This document shows positions 24,430-36,341 of a DNA stretch of 63,242 nt, piece by piece. The notes beneath the pieces are model-generated. The model saw only the letters and a list, made by a program, of their open reading frames with translations, did no database searches and was not told the origin of the DNA. The stretch covers positions 1 to 63,242 of the forward strand of contig FMBT01000529.1 of NCBI GenBank assembly GCA_900095095.1, in the 5' to 3' direction. The DNA comes from Fragilariopsis cylindrus CCMP1102 (Eukaryota; Bacillariophyta; Bacillariophyceae; Bacillariales; Bacillariaceae). A program made the position numbers and the translations under genes. How positions within the stretch are numbered: the stretch's first letter is position 1; every line of letters starts with the position of its first letter.

Positions 24430-26274
24430 TTATACATGATCATTCTTATCATAATAATCATCCTCATCTTCTTTATATTTTTTATTTGGTATCTTTTTTT
24501 TAATATCACGATGAATTGTACCAACTGATACCGAACAATTAGTACCAATTCTAGAATTAGTGATATTTTTACGTAATAAGGAACGTAGATGTACCGCAAT
24601 CCATTCCACAGCAATCACCGAACGATGTCGACCTAATTCGGATCCAATTTGAAAATTCATGGTGATTGGTGAGACATATCCATGACCACCAATTTCGATT
24701 GCTTCCAATAATGTTTTCCATATTAATTGTTCGGTGATATATTTTTTACAATAATCATGAAAATTTGTATATTGTGTTAAATCAACTTGTACATCGTCAT
24801 CATCATCAGTATCATAGTATTTATTGTCATATTTATCTTCGTTTTTCTTCTTATTTAATACTGCATGTTTCATTAAACGTTTAATCACACCGGATCGTAA
24901 TCCATCATGGAATGCTAAATATTGTGGTACCGGATCTGTAATTGTATCATCAATATAGATCACTGGACAGGGTTGTGTGTAGGGACTACCCGATTTTTCT
25001 TGATTCCGTCGTGATGGTACACCATGCACGTATCCAAAACTTTCTATGAGATATGTATGGGTGCTTTCCCCTTGATTGCTAATTTTGATATATTAATAAT
25101 TTTTTTGTTGTTTTTGTATCAGTTTTGTGTTTGAATCTTTATTATCTTCTTCGTCTTCTTCATCTACTACCTCTTCCTCTTCTTCATTATCATCATCATC
25201 AGCATCAGCATCTATCATCTTCTACAACTTCTGCTGTATCTTCATCTACTTTATCTTGTGCTACTAAATCTGCTACGTGGTCTGTTTTTGTGACATTCAC
25301 AATTTTCTTTTTCCAATCAGGATCAGCATTACCAAAATCAGATAATAGATCTGTCATTGCTGTACCTTTGGGATTGAAGAACGCCGGTTGTTGATTTCGT
25401 TGTTGTTTTGTTTTTCTGTTGTGGTGGTTTCTGCTACATCACCAAACGCTAATGATGAGAGCAGCATTGATGATACTACCATTGTTGTGGCAGCTGTGGA
25501 TGCTAACGCAGTATTGATAGCTCATCATCTCTATATTAATAGTAGTCCTAACTACTTTCCAAATTCATTGGAAACGACGCTAGCAATCTGTTCGGAGGCA
25601 GCATCGAGTGTTGACGATTGCAATACGGGATCATCATTCTTTGATTCTGATTTAATATCTTCCATCTTTTTTTTGACAACGACAGTCTTTTTTGATTCGA
25701 CTGACGCTGACGGCACTATTGACGAAACAATAGGTGCAACCTACCGTCCGATGATGGTTTGGACCATCCTTTCGATGTTAATGATGGCCACCATTATATT
25801 TACCCCCACGAGTTTTACGACCAGTGGCACCACGTCTCATGACATTTTTTTACTGGTTGTTTTCTTCTTTGTCTTGTTGTTAGAAGTGTTGTCATTATTC
25901 TGTCTTCTCTGTTCACGTTGAATTGTTATTTTGCATCCATTATAGTCACAATTATTATTGTCTGGTTTGTTTTTTAATTCCCATATCACATCATTGATAC
26001 TAATAATACTGTCACATATTATACTATCCCATTCTACTAATGCATATGTATTGTTAGCGTTTGTACCTTGTTTTATTTCTACGTCAATTATTTCAACATT
26101 ATTCGGTAGTCGTTCTTTCAACCAACTTCTGATACTGTCTTCTTCATTTATTATAGTTGATGAGGATGAGGATATTGATGTTGATGGCAGTCCACCTAAA
26201 TATAATCGTACATTACTCTCTTTCGTGACAGTAGTAGTATTGACTTGAAATCCATCATCATCATCGTCGTCCAT
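24430..26274 (-). CDS. RRM domain fused to a RapZ C-terminal-like domain
   Basis: Residues ~20-125 look like an RNA recognition motif: VRLYLGGLPST (RNP2-like), then NNVEIIDVEIKQGTNANNTYALVEW (RNP1-like), ending KITIQRE. A basic segment with an RGG-type patch (RRGATGRKTRGGKYNGG) and a long charged, low-complexity linker follow. The C-terminal domain begins LIESFGYVHGVPSRR and continues with DPVPQYLAFHDGLRSGVI, then MNFQIGSELGRHRSVIAVEWIA and SVGTIHRDIKKK. SFGY.HG, the IGxxxGRHRSV loop and the HRD strand are hallmarks of the RapZ C-terminal domain, which in bacteria binds GlcN6P and regulatory RNA. A CCCC at 25068-25071 appears one base short; five would join IKG to ESTHTYLIESFGY. The linker has other frame changes between 25500 and 25800. 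Function in the alga is unknown; RNA binding is the best inference. Confidence 0.8.
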
Positions 26275-26293
26275 ATCTATATATCTGTTCTTA

Positions 26294-26339
<46 letters not shown>

Positions 26340-26340
26340 T
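26294..26340. repeat. CGT trinucleotide microsatellite
   Basis: About fifteen perfect CGT units lie 20 bp upstream of the start codon of the RRM-RapZ gene on the opposite strand. On that strand the run reads ACG and would be in the 5' untranslated region. Confidence 0.95.
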
Positions 26341-27575
26341 GTCGAAATGCTAGAGATGAAATGCTAGAGATGTCTTTCCTTTAATTTTGAAATATGCATC
26401 ATGCATGCATCATTTATTTATTTATTTTCTCATTGCATTCGCGACGATCACAAATGAGAACAAACGAGCACGAATGAATGAATGAATGGTCTGAATATGT
26501 ACTGTTCAGTGCAAGACGCCTCTCCTGTCCCGTCGTTCCGTGACTCAATAAATATTATATTCAGTCTTCTTGGCTGTGCAATTCATGTTACTGTCTGTAT
26601 ATACTGTACACAACATATTACTGTAATTTACACCCTTCCTTAAAACTTGAACGAATTATTGACCTACTAGTTGGAACATCCTGATATTTCTTTAGCCCCC
26701 AACAGCTTCATCATGATAGCTAGCTAGCTTGAACTAACTGTTTGCTCAATGCAACCATCAAAGCAGATTACCATGATGCACATGTAAATAATATTTATAG
26801 TATAGACTATTTATTAGTACCAAAAAAACACAAAAGCGATAAGCAATGGGCCATCTATTGTGATGCTGGTGTTTTTTTGTGGACCAGCTGCTACATTATG
26901 CACGACGTAAGCAAATAAATAATGCAAGTAAACAAACAAACAAACAACGAAGAACAAATTTGAGGATCTAATCAACATTTAATAAATAAATGAGACTACA
27001 GTAGTCGGTATTTGTGGTTCTGCAGAAATACTTCTCGAATTTTACTATCTAAATACATCGGTACTTTCTATGGTCCTATTCTTTATGTAGTTTTTGTTTT
27101 TTGGTTCATTTATTTAATTTAATCATGATTTTCATTAACAAAATAGAAAAATGAGATAATCGTAGGAATTAAGATATGAAAAATAACAATCCCAATCAAC
27201 GTAGAGGCCAGTCAAAGAATTGTAGAAAGTAAAATATGGAAAAGAAGAACAATCCCAATCAACAAAGAGGCCAATCAAAGAATTGTAGGAATTAAAATAT
27301 GAAAAAGAACAATCCCAATCAACACAACGTAGATGCCAATCAAAGATTCCAATCATGTACGGTATTTCGTTGAGAGAAGAGGATCAACGATTTAAGAGGA
27401 AAAATTGTAAAAACAGCAACCACTAGTTAGAATGATGATTTCGAAAATTATCGCAACAAACAATCAACGATGACGACGATGATATATATACTATACTTAC
27501 AACTACCGTTCAGAAACAAAGCAAGGTCTCTCAACATTTTGACCTGCCGGTAACCAAGTCTCTGCTCAATTCAAC
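26341..27575. other. Divergent intergenic region
   Basis: This lies between two divergent genes and must carry both promoters. Apart from a three-copy minisatellite at 27162-27350 and short ATGC, ATTT, GAAT and AAAC runs, nothing is recognisable. Confidence 0.5.
27162..27350. repeat. Three-copy minisatellite, unit about 60-66 bp
   Basis: Units begin at about 27162, 27222 and 27285. Each contains AACAATCCCAATCAAC followed by AGAGGCCAATCAAAGAATT-like sequence. It lies about 230 bp upstream of the sulfotransferase-like start codon. It is not a CRISPR array: the units abut with no unique spacers. Confidence 0.85.
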
Positions 27576-28747
27576 ATGACCCAGGATAGATTCGTCGGCG
27601 GCAACTACCTACGGTGGATGTTTTCCAGCGACAGAAAAAAAAAATTAATTGCGTCTGCCGCAATTATGGTCATATTTTTCCTCTCCACCATGAATGAATG
27701 GAAATTTAACACAATTAATTATACTGCTATTTATGATACTACTAGTATCGTTGTTGATAACGCAGTATCATCAACAACAACAACAGAATCAGAGTCAGAA
27801 TCATCATGGAATAAAGCTATAAAGGAAGCAGAACAGGAGCTTCTAGAATTTGATCTTGAATTCAATTCCAAGTCTGATAATGATAAACACAGTAACAGGG
27901 CAATCATGCCTTCCTGTTTATTACCTGATAATAAAAGGATGGATAAATTAATAAAGAAATTACTGATAGATGCAGAAAACAGGCAATGGCAGGAACAGAA
28001 CTATACTCATACTCGTACTACAAATAGAAAATCAAATATGTTACTACCATTACCTGTATTAAATATGGGTATGCCAAAGGCAGGATCAAGTAGTTTATAT
28101 GAATATTTTGCATGTATTGGACTCAAAACCACACATTATGAAAGGAATCAGAATGAATTTGAAGGGATATGCATGCGAGATGCTGCTCGGGTTGGATTTC
28201 CACCTCTTAAAACATGTGCACCACAAGTGGAAGCATTAATGCAAATGGATATAGCAAAACCTTTTGGTTTTGGTGGCAAAAGTAAAAGTATGTCAACTTC
28301 CAAAAAAAGAGACGAATGTTTTTTTCCACAGTTAAGTTTACTAGAAGAAATACACCAAGAAAGTTCTCAGGCAACATTTATTATTAATTTTAGGCCAATT
28401 CATGATTGGATTAAATCAGTAGAAGAATGGAGTGCTTTGTTACTTAGATTTTCCATATGTCATCTACCCAATTTACCATTTGATGTCCCATCTCGTCTGC
28501 TTGTCAACCAGAAAAAAAATGGAAATAGGACTGCCAAAGTTTTGTTGATCAAATGATGATCCAATTCTTTTGTAGTCATGTTATACATTTACGTAACTTT
28601 GTGAATCAGCATCCATCACATACATTAATTGAATTAGATTTATATGATTCAAACAAAACTCAATATGTATTGGACATGATCTTTCAAAACCAACAACAAC
28701 AACCGAAAGTTTGTTGGAAACAAGCGAATAAATCAAATAAATCATAG
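27576..28747 (+). CDS. Sulfotransferase-like type II membrane protein
   Basis: A short cytosolic N-terminus and one hydrophobic segment (LIASAAIMVIFFLSTM, residues ~25-40) suggest a Golgi-type signal anchor. The luminal domain has LNMGMPKAGSSSLYEYF, matching the 5'-phosphosulfate-binding loop of PAPS-dependent sulfotransferases. Further on, ATFIINFRPIHDWIKSVEEW fits the 3'-phosphate-binding strand and helix (Arg, then Ser). Conserved cysteines (ACIG, GICMRD, KTCAPQ, ECFFPQ) are typical of the diatom members I know. A TTTT at 28540-28543 appears one base short. With five T the frame continues into VDQMMIQFFCSHVIHLRNFV and HPSHTLIELDLYD and ends at 28747 with ...WKQANKSNKS. The substrate is unknown, likely a glycan or glycoprotein. 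Confidence 0.8.
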
Positions 28748-29127
28748 TACGAATTAAAAAAAATAGACTACCAATACCAGTAAAGAACCATAATACATCT
28801 TGTACAAATCGTCTCAATATCCATCTCCTTCTCCGATATTAGCGCTAGCTAGTATTTATTATCATAAAATACAAATATGAAACTATGTTTACTACATATA
28901 TGTGTGTATAGACTAGACGAATCGCATTCCAAAATTAATTATCTGGTATTTTTTGTTATGCTATTATGAGCATATTAGTTTTATAACATCTACGATGATT
29001 GTATTTGGTCACGTCTTTTTACTGATGATGAGCACTGTACTCTCCACCATACATCAATACTATTATATTAAACTGTATCACATTGATTTGTTGGTTGAAG
29101 GTGAATTAGATGACGACGTCACGCGGA
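28748..29127. other. Short convergent intergenic region
   Basis: This is AT-rich sequence between two convergent genes. Nothing is recognisable apart from the expected 3' untranslated regions. Confidence 0.5.
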
Positions 29128-30527
29128 TCAACTCGGATCACGCGGATCGACGGGTCTCGAAGTTGGAGTTTCCATTGCGGATTCTGTTGCACTTGAAGAG
29201 GTGGACGATGATGCAGTGGATAATCTGTAGGTGATGTTGTAGGAGTAACAGAGGGTGATGCTATTGCGACCGGATCACGAGTATCACGCGGATCAACGGG
29301 TCTTGAAGTTGGAGCTTCCATTGCGGATTCTGTTGCACTTGGAGAAGCGGACGATGATGTAGTGGGTAGATCTGTAGGTGATGTGGTAGGAGTAACAGTG
29401 GGTGATGCTGTTGGGACTTTTGTATTCTTGCATTTCCTCTTACAGGTTGCTGGACAATGAAATCGTATTTTATTAGCATCTTGATCTTCTGCTGGTACAA
29501 TAAAAAAATTAGAATCAACAACTTTCCTACATCGTTTGTAGGCCTTTTTTGCAACATATGAATCACAGGTTTTGAGAGGATTACCTTTATATCCAAATGC
29601 AGGAGAATTTTCACATGGACCGGGTTCATTTGTATTCTTGCATTCCCTCTTACAGGTTGCTGGACAATAAAATTGTATTTTATTAGCATCTTGATCTTCT
29701 GCTGGTACAATGAAAAAATTAGAATCAACAACTTTCCTGCATCGTTTGTAGGGCTTTTTTGCAACATATGAATCACAGGTTTTGAGAGGATCACCTTCAT
29801 ATCCAAATGCATTAGAATTTTTACATGGACCGGGTTTATCTGTTGGTGAGGATATTGGTGTGATGTAAAACATTTCTTTCTACATGTTGCTGGACAAAAG
29901 AATTTAACTCTCTTTCCATCGGTACCAGGTTGCTTCTTTACACATCTCTTGATGGTTTTTCTGCAACGTATGAATCACATGTCCTTAAGGAATCGCCTTC
30001 AAAGCGAAATTGTTGCGAGTTTTCACATTCACCACGATCTTCTTCTAGTTCACGGCGCACAACGATGGAGGCGGCAGGCGGCGTTCTCAACGATAGCGCC
30101 TTGTGCTCCGAAATAACGAGCACTCTGAAATATAATATCATATAAGATCATGAATTTAGAGTGATTATTATATTGTACGGTATGGTATTCGTTGTGTGTA
30201 ATATAAGGGGGTGGGAAGAGAGATAGATAGTAAGGGAGACGAAAGCAAAAAAAGTCAACACACGCACATCGTCGTCGCATCGAATCACAAACCCTGCACA
30301 CACATGCACACACATGATCGTGTGTGTGTGTATCTGTGTGTGTGTGTGTGTGCGTGTCGTTTGTGTCTGTCGTTTGACGTATTCGTCTACACATAAAGAA
30401 AACATGTTCATTACATATTGCTTACCTGATTATCACCCTCAACGAGTTGAACAGGCGAATGACCGATTGCCAGCGCGAAAACAGCGACACAAATTGATGA
30501 TTGCTTCATCTTAGTAAACGGCGCCAT
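29128..30527 (-). CDS. Secreted protein with three ShKT-like Cys repeats and Pro-Thr tail
   Basis: Exon 1 (30426-30527) encodes MAPFTKMKQSSICVAVFALA..., a signal peptide. A 301-bp intron (30125-30425, GTAAGC...CAG) containing GT/CA repeats follows. Three Cys-rich units of the form C.NS..F.YEGDPLKTCDSYVA...KRC...FxCPATCKxxC come next. Spacing of six cysteines and the CPATC end resemble the diatom version of ShKT-like domains. Units 2 and 3 are nearly identical over about 209 bp. The C-terminus is a Thr/Ser/Pro-rich tail that is itself duplicated (TSRPVDPRD twice). A missing T at GATTATCC (29222-29223) shifts the last 40 residues; repaired, the tail ends ...PTSRPVDPRDPS at 29128. The frame across the intron and between units 1 and 2 is also off by one. 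Confidence 0.75.
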
Positions 30528-31257
30528 GATTATTCAACTTATATAATTGGGAGAGATACTAATACTCTTATAATGTATTGTGTTTTGTATATAACAATGT
30601 TTTGGAACGTATTCTTGATTTATCTCTACGATGATATGATAGGATAGGATTGATTTTATTGATTCCGACCGTTCGATTCGTAGTAAATATGCAATTGTTT
30701 CTCTCATCGCGCGCGCTCTTTAAACAAATATGACATACGCTATTCAAGCCTGTAAGTAGTGTTCTCCTTTTTTTTTGTTCGCTTCTATTAATTCTGTTAC
30801 ATAAGTCTACTTCATTCGGCGATGTAGACATTCAGGGGCAACTGTTGATTGTTAATTAATTTTATTTCGTATCATTTTCAAATAATTATTAATTAATACA
30901 GTAGTTTAACGGTCGGCGCGGCGAAAAGTTCTACTGTAATGTTGAGATAAAAAAGTATCAATTCCATACAGTGAATCTTTCTTACAGGTAGGTTCGTGGA
31001 AAAAAAGAGAAGAAAAAAATCATTTGAAAGATCAGATTCAACATGATAATAAAGTAATATCAACTGCTACAACGACGATCACAAAACAAAGAACAAAAAA
31101 AAAAACGACCAGAAGTACGAAAATACCATACAGTAGAAATCGACCACAACCACGACGAAGTTTGCAGAATCAGAATCAGCATATTACGCCACTAACAATA
31201 CTCATATTATTATTCGCTCTACAGTACACCTTTTTCAGCAGCAGTCGTGATAATAAT
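30528..31257. other. Divergent intergenic region
   Basis: This is an AT-rich promoter region for two divergent genes. An open stretch from 31024 continues into the next gene, so that gene could start there, but the better signal peptide begins at 31258. Confidence 0.5.
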
Positions 31258-32290
31258 ATGATGACGACAACAACATTTGTATTATTATTATCAGCATTTT
31301 GCGTTGTTATCACAAGTAGTAGTAGTAGTAGCGTCTCCGCCGTGAACGTGCATGGGAACGTGAATGTGAATGTGAATGCGACTGGATATTGCACCAATAA
31401 CAATAATGCTATGGATAGTAATAACAGTTGTTTATGTTATGGTGAAACGAAAGAATTTAAATATCTTCATGCTGTAGAAGAACTTAGAAGAAAAGCATCA
31501 GCCGAAGAAGTAGAGGAAAAGGCAAAGTCGGAATTATGGGGATATGATCCTGAATAGATGACTGTGACGACGAAGGGAAGGTGAATACGACAATGAAGAT
31601 AACGAGGATTGGGAACAGGTAGAGGAAGACTACGAGGATGATTATGAATGGGGCCAAGAAGAAGACGGGGAAGAATTCGATGAAGAAGAATATGAATACA
31701 CAGCAGAAGGAGAAGAATTGGAACTAATGGAAAGATTTTATGTAAAATATCGTTCTATCTTATCGGAAGAACTCGGTGAAGATTTTGAAGAACATGAACT
31801 AGGAAATATGGAGGTTGTATATGAACGATATCTTGAATGGAAGAATAATACACCTGAAGAAGACGTAGAAGTAGAAGAAGAAATTGATACTGAAGGACGC
31901 GAACAAGATATTCATGAAGCCCTTATTCAACGACGACATCAAGAACTTGGACCATCCTCAACACCATCATCATCAGCTGATAATGAAAGTCTTCGTGTTG
32001 AATATGAATGCTATCATTATTTGAATGATGACGAAGAAGATTATAAAGCATCATCATCAATCACTGAGACGATGAATCTTCCGTCTTATACAAAAATTCC
32101 AGCAATGATCACTGTAATAACAATTAGTGATACACCTATATCATTACTGTTAAAGCCGAACAACAACAATGTTGACAATGAACAGCAACAACAACAGGAT
32201 GATGGCAACGACCTGTTTGAAAAAATTGTACAGATATACTGGTCCGTAATGTTTGCTATAACAATGGGAATACTAATAATAATACTGTAA
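31258..32290 (+). CDS. Acidic secreted protein, paralogue 1 of 3
   Basis: The chosen start, MMTTTTFVLLLSAFCVV, gives a signal peptide followed by a Ser run; an upstream in-frame start at 31024 would bury it. The mature protein has HAVEELRRKASAEEVEEK, then after a frame change near 31550-31590 a strongly acidic region. Conserved blocks follow: LMERFYVKYRSILSEELGED, NMEVVYERYLEWKN, GREQDIHEAL, PSSTPSSSAD and ISDTPISLLLKPNNNN, with a Gln run. The C-terminal IYWSVMFAITMGILIIIL is hydrophobic and could anchor the protein. The same ordered blocks occur at 35494-36341 and 42651-43910. No known domain is recognised. Acidic secreted proteins can bind cations or associate with the cell wall, but that is speculation here. 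Confidence 0.75.
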
Positions 32291-32783
32291 ATATAATATT
32301 TGATCTACTGTACTGTAGCTACAGCACACTTTATAATCCCCTCCCCCCTCCCCTCCCCTCCTGCAGTGCCTCATTTATTCATCGCGTCAGAAAAATGCAC
32401 GTGTCGATGAGACACACAAATGCATAAGTCAATTCGGTATTTTCGAATCTTTTGTGCGTGCTTCATAAGCGTGCTAAATTGTAACGTACAGAGTTAAAAA
32501 ATGAGATCTTTCCTCATGAGTATGATGTGTTTCTAAACGTTGCAAGTTTCACATCCTTCCTCATATCCTCGACACGATTTTGGTAACTACAATTCTTTAC
32601 GCCGCTACGGAAGTTAAAATTTATCATCACACCAATCGTGTAGTCGCGGTGCATACAAGTTGTACTGGTTGTACTGTACTTTCACTCACAGAAGTCGAAG
32701 TGTTCTCGTGCTGATGAGAATTCAGAATTTAGACGACGACATCACCCCAATACAACGCAATATCCGAACCGATTGAGATCTTT

Positions 32784-32809
32784 TATTTTGCAATTGCAAT
32801 TGCAAAATA
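32784..32809. promoter_or_regulatory. 26-bp perfect palindrome upstream of glutamate dehydrogenase
   Basis: The core TGCAATTGCAATTGCA is flanked by matching TATTT / AAATA arms, giving 26 bases identical to their reverse complement. It ends 15 bp before the start codon at 32825. It may be a binding site for a dimeric regulator or a transcript hairpin. The sequence shows the symmetry only, not a function. Confidence 0.8.
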
Positions 32810-32824
32810 CTAACTACCGATACA

Positions 32825-34281
32825 ATGCAATATCACGTTTTACTCATAATTCTATTTTGGAATCTACCTTTCTCCCTTTCCATTCAGTCTATTCAATCTA
32901 CTTCTACTAGTACTACCGTATCTCAAACAAACGAAATTATCAAGATGACTGATTTTTTAGATGACCTCAAAGGAAAGTATGCTCATGAACCGACATTCCT
33001 TCAGGCGGTGAAGAAATGGCTTTGTCATTGAAGCCACTGTTTGAAGATCCCGAAAAGGGTGATTACTACAAACGTGCCTTTTGTGCGATTGCCGAACCGG
33101 AACGAACTCTCAAATTTCGTGTGAGTTGGATGGATGATGCCGGCAACCTTCAATTCAATCGTGGATGGCGTGTCGAATTCAATTCCGTATTGGGTCCGTA
33201 CAAGGGTGGATTACGATTCCATCCAACTGCGAATGAAGGTATTTTGAAATTCTTGGGATTTGAACAAATCTTCAAAAATGCTCTTACGGGTCTTGCTATG
33301 GGTGGTGGTAAGGGTGGATCGGATTTCAATCCCAAAGGAAAATCGGATGCGGAAGTCATTCGATTCTGTCAATCATTCATGACGGAACTCGCACGATACT
33401 TACATCCATCGACGGATGTACCTGCCGGTGATATTGGTGTTGGTGGACGTGAAATTGGTGCCATGTATGGACAATACAAACGTCTCAAGAATAAACACGG
33501 TGAAGGTATTTTGACAGGCAAGGGTGCACTTTGGGGTGGATCACCCTTCCGACCGGAAGCTACCGGATATGGATTAGTGTATATTATGAAAATTGCTGTC
33601 GAAAAAGGATTAGGCAAGAGTATGGAAGGCATGCGTTGTGCATTGAGTGGGAGTGGTAATGTATGCCAATACGCTGCACAAAAATGTATTGAATTCGGTG
33701 CAAAAGTCATATCTGTGAGTGATTCCAATGGATGTGTCGTATTCGAAGATGGTATGACAACCGAACAATTGGCAACCATGATTGATTGCAAGGAAGTGAA
33801 ACGTGCACGTCTATCCACATTGGGTGAAGGTTTTGGTACCTACCATGCGGGTGAGAGTCCATGGTCTCTCGAGGATTTGAAAGTTGATCTAGCATTGCCA
33901 TGTGCCACCCAAAATGAAATCAATGGTGAAGCCGCCGCACGTCTCGTGAAGAATGGTGTTGTCGGTGTTGGTGAAGGTGCCAATCTACCGACCGATATGG
34001 ACGGACAAAATGCATTCCGTGCGGCTGGTGTCATTTATATTCCAGGAAAGGCTGCCAATGCCGGTGGTGTTGGTGTGTCTGGATTGGAAATGGCACAAAA
34101 TGCACAACGTTTAACGTGGAAACCCGAAGAAGTTGACACTCGTCTCAAAGATATGATGGCATACATTTATCAACAAATGGAAGATCATGCACCCAAGGGC
34201 GGTACATTAGAACAAGGTGCGAATATTGCTGGATTCATCAAGGTTGTACAGGGTATGAAAGAACTTGGATGGTTCTACTAG
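32825..34281 (+). CDS. gdhA: NADP-type glutamate dehydrogenase
   Basis: This enzyme interconverts 2-oxoglutarate plus ammonium and glutamate. The hexameric-class motifs are all present: GPYKGGLRFHP (substrate lysine), MGGGKGGSDFNPKGKSD, STDVPAGDIGVGGREIG, LSGSGNVCQYAAQK (Rossmann dinucleotide loop), VGEGANLPTD and GKAANAGGVGVSGLEM. Total length, about 485 residues, is normal plus an N-terminal extension. That extension (MQYHVLLIILFWNLPFSLSI) is hydrophobic like a signal peptide; a second start, MTDFLDDLKGKY, lies at 32945 where the conserved protein begins. A single missing G at 33010 breaks the frame between QAV and EEMALSLKPLFEDP. From 33016 the frame is intact to the stop. Codon use is less AT-biased than in neighbours, consistent with high expression. 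Confidence 0.97.
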
Positions 34282-35123
34282 AAAATCTACAAACAAGTAG
34301 TAATACAAGAGAACGAAATGGAATGTGGAATACCTTTATCATATCCTATCCGTACATCGAACCGAACGATGTTTGATGTGTGCGATGCAATACTGCCTAC
34401 CGTACGGTCATGGATGGTATTTTGCCGGATACAGTACCATACAATTTCAATCCATTCTCACTTTTACTTTTCGTTTAAAAGAAACATATAATATATAATA
34501 AACTACATTTTGTTGTTGTAAAGTTTTTAAAAAAAAATTCCCCGCTAATAATGCGATACAGCAAGGACGTAACGACTAGACTAGACTACTATGTCGTTAT
34601 ACATACGATATACTATAATACTTGTTACCATTACCATTATATCGGGAATGGTATTATTGCTGTGCATACATATGACCAACAATAACAATCCGATAGATCG
34701 ATGATTCCGGATTAAATTCTATTTTTTTTTGTTCTCTTTATTTGCTATCATCGCGTGAACGAGGTCCCACACGATGAGAAAGCGAGAGTCCTCTTTCAGA
34801 CTTTCTCTCTTCTCCCGAAGGCACTTCTCATACAAAAACTTCTACCCAAATAACATATTGGACTAGATCAAGAGTTCAAAAGGCGACACACAACGAGAAG
34901 TCGCTGTATCTCTTTACAATTTATTGATAAATAGCTTTCGCCCTCTCTTTTTATAGTTTATTTATTGGTAAATAATTCCGCTCTCTTTTTTTACAATTTA
35001 TTGATAAATAATTCGCTCGCCCCGGATTCTCCTGAATTTAACGGTCACAATAATCTCTCAAGTAGTAAGTATTATTGACATCCGGTACTTGTACCATGAG
35101 ACAGTATGTTTTGTCTTCTGTAT
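34282..35123. other. Intergenic region
   Basis: This is the 3' flank of glutamate dehydrogenase. A TTTATTGATAAATA-type element recurs at about 34919-34935, 34957-34973 and 34997-35010. No gene was found. Confidence 0.5.
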
Positions 35124-35296
35124 ATCGTTTAAAGTTGAAAAATAAAAGAAAGGGGCAATTAAGCTGATTCGTGGTTCCAGACCAGAAGAGAACATCCTCA
35201 TCGTATAGTTAATAAAGCAAAGAAAGAAGGCAATTGAGCTGATTCGTGGTTCCAGACAAAAGAGAACATCCTCATCGTTTAAAGTTAATACAAAGC
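35124..35296. repeat. Two and a third tandem copies of a 75-bp unit
   Basis: Units begin at about 35124, 35200 and 35274. Each full unit contains AGCTGATTCGTGGTTCCAGA followed by AGAGAACATCCTCATCGT. The array lies about 200 bp upstream of the second acidic paralogue and may sit in its promoter. Confidence 0.85.
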
Positions 35297-35493
35297 TTCT
35301 CATAAAAGAATAACATTCAAGCTGTCAAGTGTACCGTGCCTGGTATCAGCGTACGCAAACGTATGCTCGACAAAAGAAAGTCTTCACACAACAGAACAAC
35401 CAGCTTCTCATAATAATAATAATAATAATAATAATGATATCCTACCTTTCAAAAGCGTATTAGCGTTCGCCACCCTAGCAAAACAAATACAAA

Positions 35494-36341
35494 ATGTGCT
35501 CTTATTTTTCAGTCGTTGTTACGTCATTAGCTGTCTTCGTTGTCGCAGGTAGTAGTAGTAGTAGTAGTAGCACCGCCGAGAATGCGAATTCGAATGCGTA
35601 TGGATATTGCCACAACACTCTGAGTACTAACAACAATAACATTTTGTATTGTAAAGAACATGAATATAAATATCATCATGCTGTAGAAGAACTCAAAAGA
35701 AATTCTACAGCGAAGAAGTAGAAGAGTCAGAGGTGAAGGCGGAATACGAAGATGAAGAATACGATGAGGACGATGAGGATTGGGGGGAAGAATGGGAACA
35801 AGATGATGATGATGAGGATGACGACGAATGGGAGCTACAAGAAGAAGAGGACGTCGAATACACTCTAGAAGAATTGGAAATAATGGAAAAACTGTATGAA
35901 ACGTATCGTTCAATCATATCTGAGGAAATTGGTGATGAAGAATATGAGTTAGAAAGTATGGAAGTTGTATACGGACGTTATTTAGGATGGAAGAATCCTC
36001 AAGAAGAAGAGATTCATCTTGATGGACGGGAACAAGACATTCATGAAGCACTGCAACGATATCGTCTTGAACCATCCTCAACGCCATCACCATCAGCTGA
36101 GGATGATGTAAAACTGCATGTCGAAGATATTGCATTCTCTTATACAGATCTTCCAACAAGAATGGTTATTGTAATAAAACCGAGTGATACACCCCTATCA
36201 TCGCTACTAAACAGCAACAACATTAACGATAATGATGAACAACAACAGCAACAAGAAAATTTGACCTATATAAAAAATTGTGCGGATAAGCGTATATGTA
36301 TATCTTTTCTTAGTAATGTGTGTAATAACAATTATAAGTAA
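35494..36341 (+). CDS. Acidic secreted protein, paralogue 2 of 3
   Basis: The signal peptide MCSYFSVVVTSLAVFVVAG is followed by a Ser run and YGYCHN, then HHAVEELKRN as in paralogue 1. The frame changes at about 35718-35733, after which an Asp/Glu-dominated region of about 50 residues leads to the conserved blocks. These are IMEKLYETYRSIISEEIGDE, SMEVVYGRYLGWKN, GREQDIHEAL, EPSSTPSPSAEDD and LPTRMVIVI with DTPLSSLLNSNN and a Gln run. The C-terminal hydrophobic tail of paralogue 1 is not clearly present. Same orientation as paralogue 1, with glutamate dehydrogenase between them. Confidence 0.75.

Noticed and set aside
27162..27350. Regular repeats resembling a CRISPR array
   Set aside because: Units abut without unique spacers, only three copies exist, and the window is eukaryotic. 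The same holds for 35124-35296 and 56569-57425.
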